Part shown: in pieces, positions 1 to 10,002 of the stretch
Numbering within the stretch: position 1 is the first letter of the stretch
How the letters are laid out: each line of letters begins with the position of its first letter
NCBI GenBank assembly: GCA_964019335.1
Contig: OZ025667.1
Coordinates: 1-64,000, forward strand
From: Diplonema japonicum
Taxonomy: Eukaryota; Euglenozoa; Diplonemea; Diplonemida; Diplonemidae
Length of the DNA stretch: 64,000 bases
Direction of reading: 5' to 3'
Translations under genes and position numbers: made by a program
Notes under the pieces: generated by a model
The model's database searches: none
What the model was told of the DNA's origin: nothing
The model's input: only the letters and a program-made list of their open reading frames with translations

Positions 1-551
1 AAGCAGTGGAACCACTGCACGAGGATTTACCAAAGGCAGCTTTGGGGCTCGCACCATGGTTTGGTGCAGCAGAGGGCGGCGAGGTAGGTTTCATCGCCAC
101 AGCAGTAGGAGGGACACCCCTATCACGATGGGTCCCTGACGGTGACTTATACACCGCAGCAGTAGAAAAAGCCAAGGCGGCCAACTGCCATATCGACGCC
201 GTCCTGTGGCACCAAGGAGAATCGGACTGTGAAGACAGCACCCTCGCCTCTACCTATTTGCCCCGCTTCACATCGATGGTCCACAAGCTCCGGGAGGACC
301 TTTCGAACCCCACCCTCCCCTTCATCGTGGGGGAGCTTGGACCTTTCCTCTCCGAGTTCCCCTCGATGGTGTACACAAACGTCGTGGAGACCGCTCTCGC
401 GAAGTCAATATCCATGATACAGCCAGCAGCCATTGTCTCATCTGAAGGGCTGACTCACAAGGGCGACGGGCTACATTTCGACTCTAGGTCTTTGGAGGAA
501 TTTGGGAAAAGATACCACCAAGCATACAAAGGCTTGCTTAAGGACGGGTAG
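1..551 (+). CDS. Sialate O-acetylesterase-like (SASA / CE6) hydrolase, 3' part only
   Basis: The frame is open from the left edge of the window, so the start lies outside; the visible part runs to a TAG at 549-551 and covers about 182 residues. Conserved blocks of the SASA family (plant-type carbohydrate esterase 6) are visible in order: a GGTPLSRW segment, the WHQGESDC block and, near the end, GDGLHFD, which supplies the catalytic Asp/His pair in this family. The nucleophile Ser block normally sits near the N-terminus and is off the window. Members remove O-acetyl groups from sugars. Substrate and location cannot be read here because any signal peptide is missing. No intron is seen in the visible part. 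Confidence 0.75.
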   Translation, partial: AVEPLHEDLPKAALGLAPWFGAAEGGEVGFIATAVGGTPLSRWVPDGDLYTAAVEKAKAANCHIDAVLWHQGESDCEDSTLASTYLPRFTSMVHKLREDLSNPTLPFIVGELGPFLSEFPSMVYTNVVETALAKSISMIQPAAIVSSEGLTHKGDGLHFDSRSLEEFGKRYHQAYKGLLKDG

Positions 552-663
552 AAAGTTTTTTTTTTCTCTCTTTTTTTTCCGGGAAATTTTCAAAAAAAAA
601 AAAAAAAAAAAGTCAGGGGAGCAGGGAGAACGAGGGAAGGGGGGTGGGGGGGGGGGGGGAAAG

Positions 664-1776
664 ATGCACGGTCACCACCACCAGAAACACCGTCACATCA
701 GCACGCCTGCCGTGGCAAGCATGCGGAATGACCACTTCATCAACGACATGTACAAGAATCCTCCGAACCTCGATGCGCGGCACCACAAGAAGACCGTTAT
801 AGATGTCAAACAAAAATACCAGGCCGAGCTGGAAAAACTGCAAGCAAAGGGCGACACGAAGCGGCGCCTGCTTTTAGATCATCAGAAGGAGCACCGATCG
901 CACCTTGCTCAGAAGCAACACGAAAAACACGACAGGCTGGCGCAAGATCAGCTACTCCACAATCAGCAACAAAAGGCCAGGCTCGACAGAAAGCAGGTCC
1001 ATGCACAGACGAAGTTCATGCAGGCTCACGAGACAAAACAACAGAAACAGGTTCAGGATTTGAAGGTGTCCCAAGCCGCTGAACGACAGCACCTTCAGGA
1101 AAAGCAAGCGAAGCAAGTTTCCGAGCTGAAAGGGCGGCAAGAACGCGACCAACTCCAGTTCAAACATCAACAAGAAGCGCAGTTCAGGAAGCAGCAAAGG
1201 CAGCAGCTGGAGCTGCATCAACGGCAGGTGCAGAAGAACGACAAACAGATGCACGAACTAACGTCACATCAGAAGCAAAAGCGGGAAGAGATGCTAGGCC
1301 ACCAACTAAGCGACAGGCACCACCAAGATGAAAAGCTGGCTTCTGGGATATCGCATTTACAGAGAAAGCATGAGCGCAAGCACCCAGAGCTCTTCGCGGA
1401 TCAAAGTGCGGTGTCTGCAGTGGGAGGTGAGCGAGCGAACGGGGCGGGTGGGCAAGCGACGTTGTTCGGCAGGCTGACAGGGTGGTGGAACCAAGGCGGC
1501 CAGCCGCTGTCTCGTCCTGTCCAAGGCCAAGCTCAGGCCATTGTCGTGCAAAGCCTCACCCAAGAGCAGGCTGCTGCACAAGCATCGCAGAGTACAGGAA
1601 TCCCGCAAAGCCAAGCGCAGCAATCGTTCAACTCACTCGCGCCCCCACCTCAACCTGCAGGACCGCAACTACCACTCCAACCGCACGCAGAGGGCGGAAA
1701 ACCCTTGTCGGGCTTGAACACCGCTGCTCGCATCCTTGCACCAGGACAGAGGACGGGGACTATGAATGCACTTTAA
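664..1776 (+). CDS. Gln/His/Lys-rich coiled-coil protein, unknown function
   Basis: Single-exon gene of 370 aa. I chose the ATG at 664 because the frame upstream is only translated poly-A and poly-G leader. The N-terminus is His-rich. Residues about 40 to 240 form one long charged helix dominated by Gln, Lys, Glu and His with an irregular short periodicity (repeated KQ, QQQ and RQ steps), typical of a coiled coil. The last 120 residues are Ala/Gln/Pro-rich and probably disordered. I see no enzymatic motif and no membrane segment. A cytoskeletal or scaffold role would be a guess. Confidence 0.7.
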   Translation: MHGHHHQKHRHISTPAVASMRNDHFINDMYKNPPNLDARHHKKTVIDVKQKYQAELEKLQAKGDTKRRLLLDHQKEHRSHLAQKQHEKHDRLAQDQLLHNQQQKARLDRKQVHAQTKFMQAHETKQQKQVQDLKVSQAAERQHLQEKQAKQVSELKGRQERDQLQFKHQQEAQFRKQQRQQLELHQRQVQKNDKQMHELTSHQKQKREEMLGHQLSDRHHQDEKLASGISHLQRKHERKHPELFADQSAVSAVGGERANGAGGQATLFGRLTGWWNQGGQPLSRPVQGQAQAIVVQSLTQEQAAAQASQSTGIPQSQAQQSFNSLAPPPQPAGPQLPLQPHAEGGKPLSGLNTAARILAPGQRTGTMNAL

Positions 1777-2311
1777 TTACAAAAGAGCTTCAAAAAAAAA
1801 AAAAAGAAAAAAGAAGGGGAAAAAAAAAAAAAAAAAAAAAAAAAAAACGCTATTATCGGGTACCGACCGAGGCAACGTAACATTACACGAAGAAGGCGTA
1901 GCTACACGGGGTGGGGCAGGGTGGGGAGGGATCCTGGCACAGTGAGCTTAAAAGATCCGCTGTATTTAAATTGCATGTGTCATGCAACGCACGTTATGTG
2001 CGAAGAATTTGGATTTGTTGGAAACGCGGAAACAAACAAAAAAAAAATGTTTGTCTTGTCTCCTACTACGTATAACTGCAATTCGATTCATTTTCACGCT
2101 GTGCTAAAGGGCGGGGGAAGGTTTTTTTTGTGGTTTTTTTTTTTTTTTTTGTTTCCCCCCCCCCCCCCCCCGTTCCTGCCCCCTTTTATTTTTCTACCTT
2201 TAAAAAAAAAAGTACCAACTAAATAAAAACAAAAAAAAAAGAACCTTACAGGAAAAAAAAGAAGGCAAAGAAAAAAGAAAAAGAAAGGGGAAAATAAAAA
2301 AGAAGAAAACG
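1777..2311 (+). other. Intergenic, homopolymer-rich
   Basis: No gene seen. It holds long A, T and C runs (for example A22 near 1824 and a C run near 2155) around about 250 bases of ordinary sequence. The pyrimidine stretch 2140-2200 followed by an A run and AG near 2211 could serve as the leader acceptor of the next gene. Confidence 0.5.
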
Positions 2312-5300
2312 ATGTCAGACCCCCCTGCCCCTGTGATCAGCGAGTCAAGCGGAAAGGGTGGAAAAAAAGGTAAGGGCGGCAAAAGTGGTAAGGGCGGTAA
2401 AGGAGGAAAGAAGGGCGGAAAGAGCAAAGGGGAGTGCTTCAAGTGTGGAGGCACCGGACATATGGCAAAGGACTGCAGCGAAGCAGAGAGAAAGCCCAGG
2501 GAGGATCGGGGAGGGAAAGGGAGGAAAAATAACAAGGAGTGTTTCAAGTGCGGGAAGGAAGGGCACATATCAAGAGACTGCAGGGAGGATGCTTCGGGGT
2601 CAGAGGACGAGGCTGCACCTGCACCACGGAATTTGAGGAAACAGCAGCAAACGCGTGCTCCTGCACGTGAGCGACACGTAGAAGTCGACACCTCCCAGCA
2701 CACTGAGCTAGCCGCAGAGTCTATCAACGGGCTTGTGAGCGGGAACTACGAGTGCCTCATCTGCTTCAGCGGCATCCGGTCGCGCGAGCCCACATGGAGC
2801 TGCAAGAAGTGCTTCAAGATCTTCCACCTAACCTGTACGAAGAAGTGGGGCCGATCGGGTGCAGGCGGTTTCCGCTGTCCCCAGTGCAGCGAAGTCTACC
2901 CTTCCGTTCCCAACAAGTACCTCTGCTTCTGCGGCAAAGTCCGAGAACCCGTCGACGACGGCTACAGCACCCCCCACTCGTGCGGTGACCCGTGCAACAA
3001 AACCCGTGGTGTCAACTGCCCCCACAAGTGTTCTGAACTCTGCCACCCTGGCCCATGCCCACCCTGTGGCGAAAAAGGTCCCTTAAAAACTTGCCACTGC
3101 GGCAACACCGAATACACCCTGCAATGCGGCGAAGACGATCCTGGCAAAAGCTGCGGTGAAACCTGCAACAAATTACTCAACTGCGGAAAGCATCGTTGTA
3201 CTGAGGTGTGTCACAGCGGGGCATGCTCGCCGTGTGGGGTGTCTAATGTACAAGCCTGCTACTGCGGTGGGAAGAAAGAGAATAAACCATGTGAGGGGCA
3301 GGAAGAGGTGCTGATCGACGGCATCCCCCGAACCTTCTCTTGTTTTGAGAAGTGCACCAAGCTGCGAGACTGCGGAAAGCACAACTGCGGAAAGGAATGT
3401 CACTACGGTGAGTGCCTGCCTTGCGAGCTGAGCCCCGAGGACGTCACGACATGCCCCTGTGGGAAGAAGTCGCTGTTCCTGCTAACGAAGAACAAGCGCA
3501 CAGAGTGCACGGACACGGTGGCGACGTGCACTTCGCAGTGTGGGAAGAGGGAAACATGTGAGGCGCACGCGTGCCAGTCGAAATGCCACGAGGGGCCGTG
3601 TCCGCCGTGCAAGGCGCAAGTGTCGGTGCAGTGCAGGTGCAAGGCAACAAGTGTCAGGATGCAGTGCAGCGTGGTGACCGGCCTTGTGAATGGGAACAAG
3701 AAAGAGAGCCAGAAATGGCCGCCGCACTGCTCCAGACGATGCGGTGCGATGAAGTCGTGTGGACGGCACAAGTGCAGCGAGGTGTGCTGCGGGACAGCAA
3801 AGGGCCATCCAGGGGCGAACCATTACTGCATGGAGGTGTGCAGGCGGAAGCTTGATTGCGGCAGGCACAACTGCGAGGAGCGGTGCCACCCCGGAGCATG
3901 CGCCCCGTGCAGACACATCGTGGTCGACGAGATGAAGTGCCGCTGCGGTGCTGAGGTGCTGGAACCCCCGCAGCCCTGTGGCACAGAGCCACCAAGGTGC
4001 GCCAAGAAGTGCAGCCTGGGGCGGGAATGCGGACACGACACAGTGCCGCACGAGTGTCATTATGGAGACTGCCCGCTGTGCACAGAGCGGACGGAAAAGG
4101 AGTGCGCAGGGGGGCACGTTAAGGTGGTGGTGCCATGCCATGTCCAGGCACCGACGTGCCCAGCAACATGTGAGAAAATGCTGGTGTGCGGACTGCATAA
4201 ATGCAAGAAAAGATGCCACGCAGGAGCATGTCCAGTACAGAAGAAAAAGAAGAACGACGACAGCGAGGAGGTAGTGTCGTGCGGGGGGCAGTGTGGGGAG
4301 AAGCTACCGTGCGACCACCCGTGCACACTGGACTGCCACCCGACGGGGACACTGCACAGCAAGACGTGCAAAGCGAAAGTGCCGGTGAAATGCACATGCG
4401 GGAGAATCAACAGCACCATGCCGTGTAATAAGTATTATGCAGAGATGCGATCCATGGCAGGAAAGAAGGGTGGCATCGGGATGATGAAGCCGACCCTTCC
4501 CTGTGATGACGAGTGCGACAGGGTGTCGCGGCTGGACGGCATGCGGGAGGCCTTCGGCATCGATAAAGCACGCGACCCGCAGCTAGCCTTCAACGACAAC
4601 CTTACTCCCCTGACTTCTGTTGTCTACACACACAACTTGTGGCTGGCCCAGCAGCAACACCCCTCTTTCATTAGGTCCGTGGAAAGGACTTTCCATGACT
4701 ACATTGTATCAGTCAACCAGAAGCACATGATGCAGCCCATGAACGAGGAGAAGCGAAGGCTGGTCATTGAATTGGGCTACTACTACAACATCACTGTTGT
4801 CATGGTAGACAGGGAACCCAACAGAACCTGTGAGCTATCGAAAAATCCAAACACCTTGACACCTAAGCCCCTTCTTTCAGAGTGGGAAAAAGACCCTCTG
4901 GAGATGGCTCAGGTATGTGGGGGAAAAAAACAAAAATACCCCCCCCCCCCAGGAGCAAGCAACTTCAAACCCGGACGCCGTAATCATCTTCACCGACATG
5001 CCTGCGTCACAAGAACCAGATTTCGCGAAAATTTTAAAGGCTTACATAGGACGGTGGATTGGGTTTAGGAAGGTATACGTGCTCCCCCCTTTTTTTTTTG
5101 GGTTTTCAAAAAAAAAAAAATAAGGATTCCAAAGAATATTGCATCGCATTCACAAACTCTCTTGATTGCAAGGCCGCGGCTTCTTACCTGACGAAGGAGA
5201 AGTACAACCTTAAGAACAAGGAGTTTAAGCTTTTTTCTGAATATCTTATGGGGGACCAAGGTGGTGCAGAGGCTCCGGTATGTTATCTGGGGAAAGAAAA

Positions 5301-5535
5301 AAAAAAGAGAAACCCCCCACTCCCCCAGGGTACCAGAGTCGTGCAAGGAGGTTCCCGCAGGCGGCAGCAGCTCTCAGGTGCAGGCGGACCACCACCAACA
5401 TCAACATCGGCATCTGGGGCTTCTGTCTGGCAGTCCTTTATGAGCCAACAGAATCCTGGCGGCACCCAAGATCATATCCCCCCTCCAGTGAAATTCTCGG
5501 AGAACAAGTGGGCCTCGCTTGGCGGCAGGAAGTGA
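2312..5535 (+). CDS. NFX1-type zinc-finger / RING / R3H protein with CCHC zinc knuckles
   Basis: Four exons: 2312-4912, 4953-5072, 5125-5277, 5329-5535; 1026 aa. Introns are 40, 52 and 51 bp, all phase 0, with donors GTATGT, GTATAC and GTATGT. In order: a Gly/Lys-rich tail (residues 1-40); two CCHC knuckles (about 42-55 and 77-90); a RING/PHD-like finger (about 147-193); a long Cys/His array of NF-X1 fingers (about 205-720, with repeated CG-H-C and CH-G-C-PC patterns); and an R3H region (about 788-835). NFX1/NFXL proteins are nuclear regulators and putative E3 ligases. The CCHC knuckles ahead of the RING are not part of the usual human or plant layout and suggest added nucleic-acid binding. 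The third intron is a multiple of three without a stop, so its retention would add 17 residues. Confidence 0.88.
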
Positions 5536-5997
5536 GAAATGCCAATAAATCGCGTTACGGGCCGAACTACCTTTACAACTACCTTTGAAAAGAAAAGTTT
5601 TTTTTTTTAATGCTTACCAACCTCTTCTGGTACATTCTATTTTGTACAGCACTCCTCACCTTCTTTTTTTTCTTTTATTCTGCTTTCCAACTCTCTAACC
5701 AAAAAAACCGAAAACAAAACGGGGGAAAAAAAAATAATAATAATAAAAAAAAAACATTATAGCTTCTTTTTTTTTTTTCAAACGAAGGTGGTGGCGGTGG
5801 GATGAGGACAAAAAAAAAAACAATTTCTTTTCTCATTTATTTCGGAAAGAAAGGGGGAGAGAAGAAAAAGAAAGGGGGGGGGGGGGGGGGGATAGTACAT
5901 TTCCTCTTTTTCATTTTTTTGTGGGATATATATTTTCTTTTGCCCCCGTTCCCCCCCCCATTATTTTTTAGAAGAAAAAAAAACCCCACACATAAAC
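5536..5997 (+). other. Intergenic, homopolymer-rich
   Basis: No gene seen. An AATAAA lies 9 bases after the NFX1 stop (5544). The rest is T, A and G runs. The pyrimidine stretch ending in AG at 5970-5971 precedes the chaperonin start. Confidence 0.5.
5933..5971 (+). promoter_or_regulatory. Candidate trans-splice acceptor for CPN10
   Basis: A T/C-rich tract ends in TTTTTTAG at 5971, 26 bases before the ATG. This is what a spliced-leader acceptor would look like. It is an inference from position and composition only. Confidence 0.35.
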
Positions 5998-6297
5998 ATG
6001 TTCCGTCTCACTAGGGCTGCGTGCGTAAAGTTCACTCCGTTGAACAAGCAGGTACTGCTCGAGAGGGCTGTGGCCGCTGCTCAGACGCAGGCTGGTGTTA
6101 TGATTCCCGCAGCAGCACAGGCGAAGACCAACGAGGCGAAGGTAGTCGCAGTTGCCCCTGAGACCAAGGACTGGAGCCCTTCTCTGAAGGTCGGCGACAC
6201 TGTGCTTCTGAGGGAGTGGGGTGGCCAGGTCGTGAAGGTTGATGGCGAGGAATTCACCCTTATGAAGGAAGAGGACATCATGGGTGTTTTGAACTGA
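5998..6297 (+). CDS. CPN10: Mitochondrial 10 kDa chaperonin (GroES/Cpn10 family)
   Basis: Single-exon gene of 99 aa, the usual length for the family. It forms the heptameric lid of the Hsp60 folding chamber. The first 10 to 12 residues (MFRLTRAACVK) are basic and hydroxylated without acids, as in a mitochondrial presequence. Then come the family blocks: a PLNKQVLLER strand, a VMIPAAAQ mobile-loop region that holds the Hsp60 contact, KVVAVAP, KVGDTVLLREWGG and the closing EEDIMGVLN. The loop has Val-Met-Ile where many homologues have Ile-Met/Leu-Leu, so binding seems intact. No intron. Confidence 0.93.
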   Translation: MFRLTRAACVKFTPLNKQVLLERAVAAAQTQAGVMIPAAAQAKTNEAKVVAVAPETKDWSPSLKVGDTVLLREWGGQVVKVDGEEFTLMKEEDIMGVLN

Positions 6298-6497
6298 AAA
6301 TAAATTTTAAAAAACAAATGCCTTTTTTTAGCAACGCAATCTGTCGCTTCCCCCCCCCCCCCCCCCCCCCTTGTTTTTGGTTTCCAATGATAATTTTACC
6401 ACCTGCTGGTGTGCATCAACCCCCCGTATGGTTTTTCATTGTTGATTTTATATGTGTTGCTTGGAAACAAACAAAAGTGGGGGAGGGGGGGACGGAA

Positions 6498-7997
6498 ATG
6501 TCAAGCAACCTCCCTGTCCTCCCAGTCACGGCAGCGTTGGGAGCGTATCAGTACGACGGACGAGCCCTGACATCACGAAGAAACAACACCCCGGGCAAAG
6601 GAACAAGGTCCCCGAGAACCCCAAAGTCGAGGGAGAGGTACGGCTCCCTGGGCAAGGGGACAATCGGGCTGGGCCCAGGTTGCAACGAGCAACTACGAAA
6701 GTGCGACGTTGATGCCCAAAAGGCATGGATGGTGGCGAGGTTCGAAGAACTGGAAAGGTCCAAAGCCGAAAAAGTAGAACAAGCAGCAGCCAGCCCAAGG
6801 GAGCGGTACTCAAACTACAAAAGTGAGCTCGAAAGGGTCAGATCAGAAAAAGAAGAAACACTAGAGAAAATCTGCGTCAAAAACGCGCAAAGCAAAAAAA
6901 CTAAGTCGCAGTTCCACACAGAACACAAAAGAGAGCTGACACGGGAAATACAAGACAGGGTCAAGATAAAAGCAGCGACAGAGAAAGAAAAAAAACCCGT
7001 TGTCTGGCAGTGGCGGGACGACCGTGTGTGGGTTGACTTCAGCCACCACGACACGCTTCTCATCGAGCGGCTGCACCAAACCGCTAAGAACGAACGGTCA
7101 GGCGGCAAGGCCCCCACCCTTCCCAGAACGGACCTGACCGCAGGTGCCCCTTTGACCTTTGATTTTGACGCGTCGGAAGCTTCCACAGAGATAGACGGCA
7201 ACACGGTGACGTGGACTCTACGGAGGAAGCGGTGCATCCTGTCGATCCAATCAGGGTACCGTCGGGTGGACCGTGAAGAGGACATTGCGCAGTTCAAACA
7301 GCTTTGTCAGAATCTTAACAAGCAGTTGAAGGAAGAGCTCGAGGTGACCCTGCAAGGCAAGATGGAACGCACCGCCGCGGAACGGGCCAGACGGAACCTC
7401 ATCAGAACACAAGGCCCCATGGGGACGTCCGGAGCAGAGCGGCAGCAAGAACTCCGCGAGCGCATCCAGCACGAGAAAACAAAGATCATGAAGAAACAAA
7501 AGTGGTGGAAGGAGAAGGGAAAGGTGCAGCGGGAAACGAGGAAGGACGAGATCCGCGAGGAACGGAAGCTAAAAGCGCAACGGAGGCTTGAGATGCGGGA
7601 CAAATGGGACCGCGACTCAGAAGTACACGTGAAAGAGGTCAAACAGCAACTGCAAGCCGAAAAAGAACGAGCTAAAGACCTTTACAATCGAGAACTTGAA
7701 GAGAAGAGAATTTTCGTTGATTCCACGCGAGCTGCGAATAGAGTAGCAGACCCTTCCGATTACTCGTGTGGCTCCATCACTCTATCGAAGGCGCAAGTCA
7801 AGGTGCGGGACGACCGCCTGGACACCGTGCGGCAGGTGGCCGCAACGAAGGAGAAGGGCCGACTCGAACGCGAGCAAGAGCGGCAGAAGGAAAACGAGTG
7901 GAAGCTCTTTGTCGCGTCCACTGTCCGCAGACCCTTCACAACCCCAACTGCAAGCCTGATGTCCCCCTCAGCCACAAACATCGTCACGGATGCATAG
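6498..7997 (+). CDS. Coiled-coil protein with a WWE-like domain
   Basis: Single-exon gene of 499 aa. The ATG at 6498 follows a G-rich leader, and the open frame upstream is low-complexity. Residues about 165-260 look like a WWE domain: VWQWRDD then VWVDF, a helix-like segment, an LTFDF strand and a closing VTWTLRRKRCILSIQ strand. WWE domains bind (ADP-ribose)n chains or mediate ubiquitin and PARP partner contacts. The regions on both sides (residues 80-160 and 270-450) are long, highly charged helices rich in Lys, Arg, Glu and Gln. No PARP, RING or HECT catalytic domain is present. The WWE call rests on pattern recognition and is moderate. Confidence 0.6.
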   Translation: MSSNLPVLPVTAALGAYQYDGRALTSRRNNTPGKGTRSPRTPKSRERYGSLGKGTIGLGPGCNEQLRKCDVDAQKAWMVARFEELERSKAEKVEQAAASPRERYSNYKSELERVRSEKEETLEKICVKNAQSKKTKSQFHTEHKRELTREIQDRVKIKAATEKEKKPVVWQWRDDRVWVDFSHHDTLLIERLHQTAKNERSGGKAPTLPRTDLTAGAPLTFDFDASEASTEIDGNTVTWTLRRKRCILSIQSGYRRVDREEDIAQFKQLCQNLNKQLKEELEVTLQGKMERTAAERARRNLIRTQGPMGTSGAERQQELRERIQHEKTKIMKKQKWWKEKGKVQRETRKDEIREERKLKAQRRLEMRDKWDRDSEVHVKEVKQQLQAEKERAKDLYNRELEEKRIFVDSTRAANRVADPSDYSCGSITLSKAQVKVRDDRLDTVRQVAATKEKGRLEREQERQKENEWKLFVASTVRRPFTTPTASLMSPSATNIVTDA

Positions 7998-8373
7998 CCC
8001 CCTCCCCCGTCCCCCCATTTTTCAATTTGTACAATAAAAAAAGAAGAAAAGGGGTGTTTCCACACCTTTTACCCTTTCCCTGCAGTTTTCTTTTTGTTTT
8101 TTTTTTTTTTTTTTAACTGTACCTTGCGACGGCTGAGGTTTTTTTTTTCGAGTTCATGTACGAAAGAAGAAGGTTGGGGGTAGCTACGTAAGAGCACCGC
8201 TGTTGGCGTCGGCAAGAAAAGGCGGGTGGGCACGTGGAGGATCTGGCAACTGAACACCTTGGTAAACGGACCCCCAGAAGGTAGGGTGGACAGTTGCTGT
8301 CATAATGAATTTCTTCCCCCTCCCCCAGTAAAAAAAAGAGAAAGGGAGGGTCCCCCCCCCGTTCCCCCATCCA
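7998..8373 (+). other. Intergenic
   Basis: No gene seen. An AATAAA lies near 8033 after the previous stop. A C/T tract with CAG at about 8326-8328 precedes the next start. Confidence 0.45.
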
Positions 8374-9079
8374 ATGTGGCAAAGTCCAGTGATATACAAA
8401 AGGGAAGCTTGGACATCCCGCGGAGTGAAATGCTTCCTGGGAGACCAGCTGTGGAGAAAAGACGAGAAAAAAGTGAAGGCAGAACTGTTAGAACTGCTGA
8501 TGGACATTGCCTATAGGGAGTACCAAAGGATCGATGCTGAAGGGCTGAAGGTAAAGGTGGGGCTGCTGTGTGAAACTCTGTTGCCGGGTTACGAGCTAGG
8601 AGAGGCGCTGAAGGCTCTTGGAGTGGCGCACGTTGTCCCGATAGAGACGTTTGTGTACGGGAAGCAGTACATCACACCGCTCACCACACCAGGGGCTTCC
8701 CAGCTTGCCCTCTCAAACGAGCTTTTACAAGTTGCCCATAGCATGCTTGACGCACTGGAGAACGGACGAGTGAGGTATCTTCCCTACCAGATGGTTGTGC
8801 TGTACCATTGTTTGGGTGAAATTGGCCCACCTCTTACCGAAAACCTCTCTGTGTTCGAGGCGAATTTCCCCATTATCAAGAGCACTGCTGAGTCAGGGGC
8901 CTTGCCGCCCGAGGCTGAGTCGGTGTGTGGAAGGAAGGGAAAAAAAAAAAAAAAAAAAAAAAAAGTGGCTCCGTGAATATCTTAAAGGCCTTGTTCGCGA
9001 TGCAACTGACATTCGAACCCACCACCCTGTCTTGGCGGATACATTTAACTTTCTGGGCACACCTGTTACGTGCACGTAG

Positions 9080-9120
<41 letters not shown>

Positions 9121-9149
9121 GCCGCTACCGTGGATTCGAAATGTGGTAG
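8374..9149 (+). CDS. Unknown protein, three exons (3' end uncertain)
   Basis: Proposed exons 8374-8922, 8966-9075 and 9122-9149 give 228 aa ending at TAG 9147-9149. Intron 1 (43 bp, donor GTGTGT, A24 run) is in phase 0 and joins two clearly coding frames. Intron 2 (donor GTAGTC, a long T run, acceptor ACACAG) is less sure: a donor at 9065 would instead join in phase 0 to a frame open until a TAA at 9230-9232. The protein is soluble and helical, with a stretch around residues 25-100 rich in Leu/Glu/Lys. I do not recognise the family, and no catalytic motif or membrane segment is visible. Confidence 0.55.
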
Positions 9150-9646
9150 GTAAGAAATGCCCCGTTCCGATAGCTGGCGAGCTCGAAGGAGTGAGCGGGG
9201 TCCTGTCCCAGTACCTGAACCCGCTGCTATAATGGTTGTCACAACTGCGCTGGGTGGAGAAGGACACCACCTCGGAGGTGTCGGCGGTGGAACTGGCCAT
9301 TGACTTCGAATGGACGACCGGAAAGTCTTTGGGAGGCCTGCTGGAAGATAGGGCGCGCAGAATCAAAGCTCTCATCGTAAAGATAAACACAGCATGCAGG
9401 GCACGGAAGAAGCGACGCCCCTTCCCAGCGGACGAGAGAAAAAGAGTGAAGTCCCTCATCGCCATTGGAGGAAAGGCAGCTATTGGTTTCTCCAGGAGGC
9501 CAATTTTCGCCACCCGCTCCACGCACGACAAGCTAATGGAATTGAAAGCCGACTACAAGCGGGACCGCATCACACGACTCCGCAAGACGCTCACGGCCTC
9601 AATCGGAATGAAAGCAATGCTCCAGAAGGGGAGTATTAACAGATAG
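9150..9646 (+). pseudogene. Broken open frame, possibly the 3' end of a reverse-transcriptase-type element
   Basis: One frame reads through 9150-9646 with coding-like composition but is interrupted by a single in-frame TAA at 9230-9232. After it come 137 codons, ending in TAG at 9644-9646. The part after the TAA contains WLSQLRWVE, ELAIDFEWTTGK and then a basic Arg/Lys-rich tail. The spacing of a W-E-L-DF-TG block before a basic tail reminds me of C-terminal ends of protist non-LTR retroelement polyproteins, but I cannot confirm this. Fourteen bases downstream begins a 45 bp sequence repeated exactly at 19657, which would fit the shared 3' end of a mobile element. It could instead be a second host gene. 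Confidence 0.35.
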
Positions 9647-9660
9647 ACCCCCCCCTCCCA

Positions 9661-9705
9661 TAGGGCGGCCCTCTAGCGGGGGGCTTGTCCTGTACTTTGA
9701 GTTTT
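9661..9705 (+). repeat. 45 bp dispersed repeat, copy A
   Basis: Identical over 45 bases to 19657-19701. It starts TAGGGCGGCCCT (a near-palindrome), contains CTAGCGGGGGGC and ends in TTTGAGTTTT followed by more T. It lies directly downstream of the broken retroelement-like frame. Confidence 0.85.
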
Positions 9706-10002
9706 TTTTTTTTCCTTTTTTTTTCCTTTTTTTTTTTCTTCACCTTCTTCCTTTGTTTACACTTCTTTTTTCTTCTTCTTCTTTCTTAATGTAACGGATG
9801 GGGCCGGGAAAGGGTCAAGGGGGGGGTAAAAAAAAATAGAAAATAGGAAAAAAAAAGGGGGGGAGAGAAACGTTTAAATTCCTTTACTTTTTTTTTGTTT
9901 TCTCTTTTTTTGAAAAAGAAAAAAAAAAAAAAAAAAAAAAAACCATATCTTGAAAAAGTTTCAAATCCACCAGGAGGGGGGGACGCAACGACAAAGATAA
10001 CC
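9706..10002 (+). other. Intergenic, T- and A-run rich
   Basis: No gene seen. Pyrimidine-rich DNA at 9700-9785, then G and A runs and an A26 tract just upstream of the next coding region. Confidence 0.45.

Noticed and set aside
1846-1857. AACGCTATTAT, which resembles part of a trypanosome spliced leader
   Set aside because: Only 11 bases agree; the following sequence does not match a leader, and no donor site or snRNA-like body follows.
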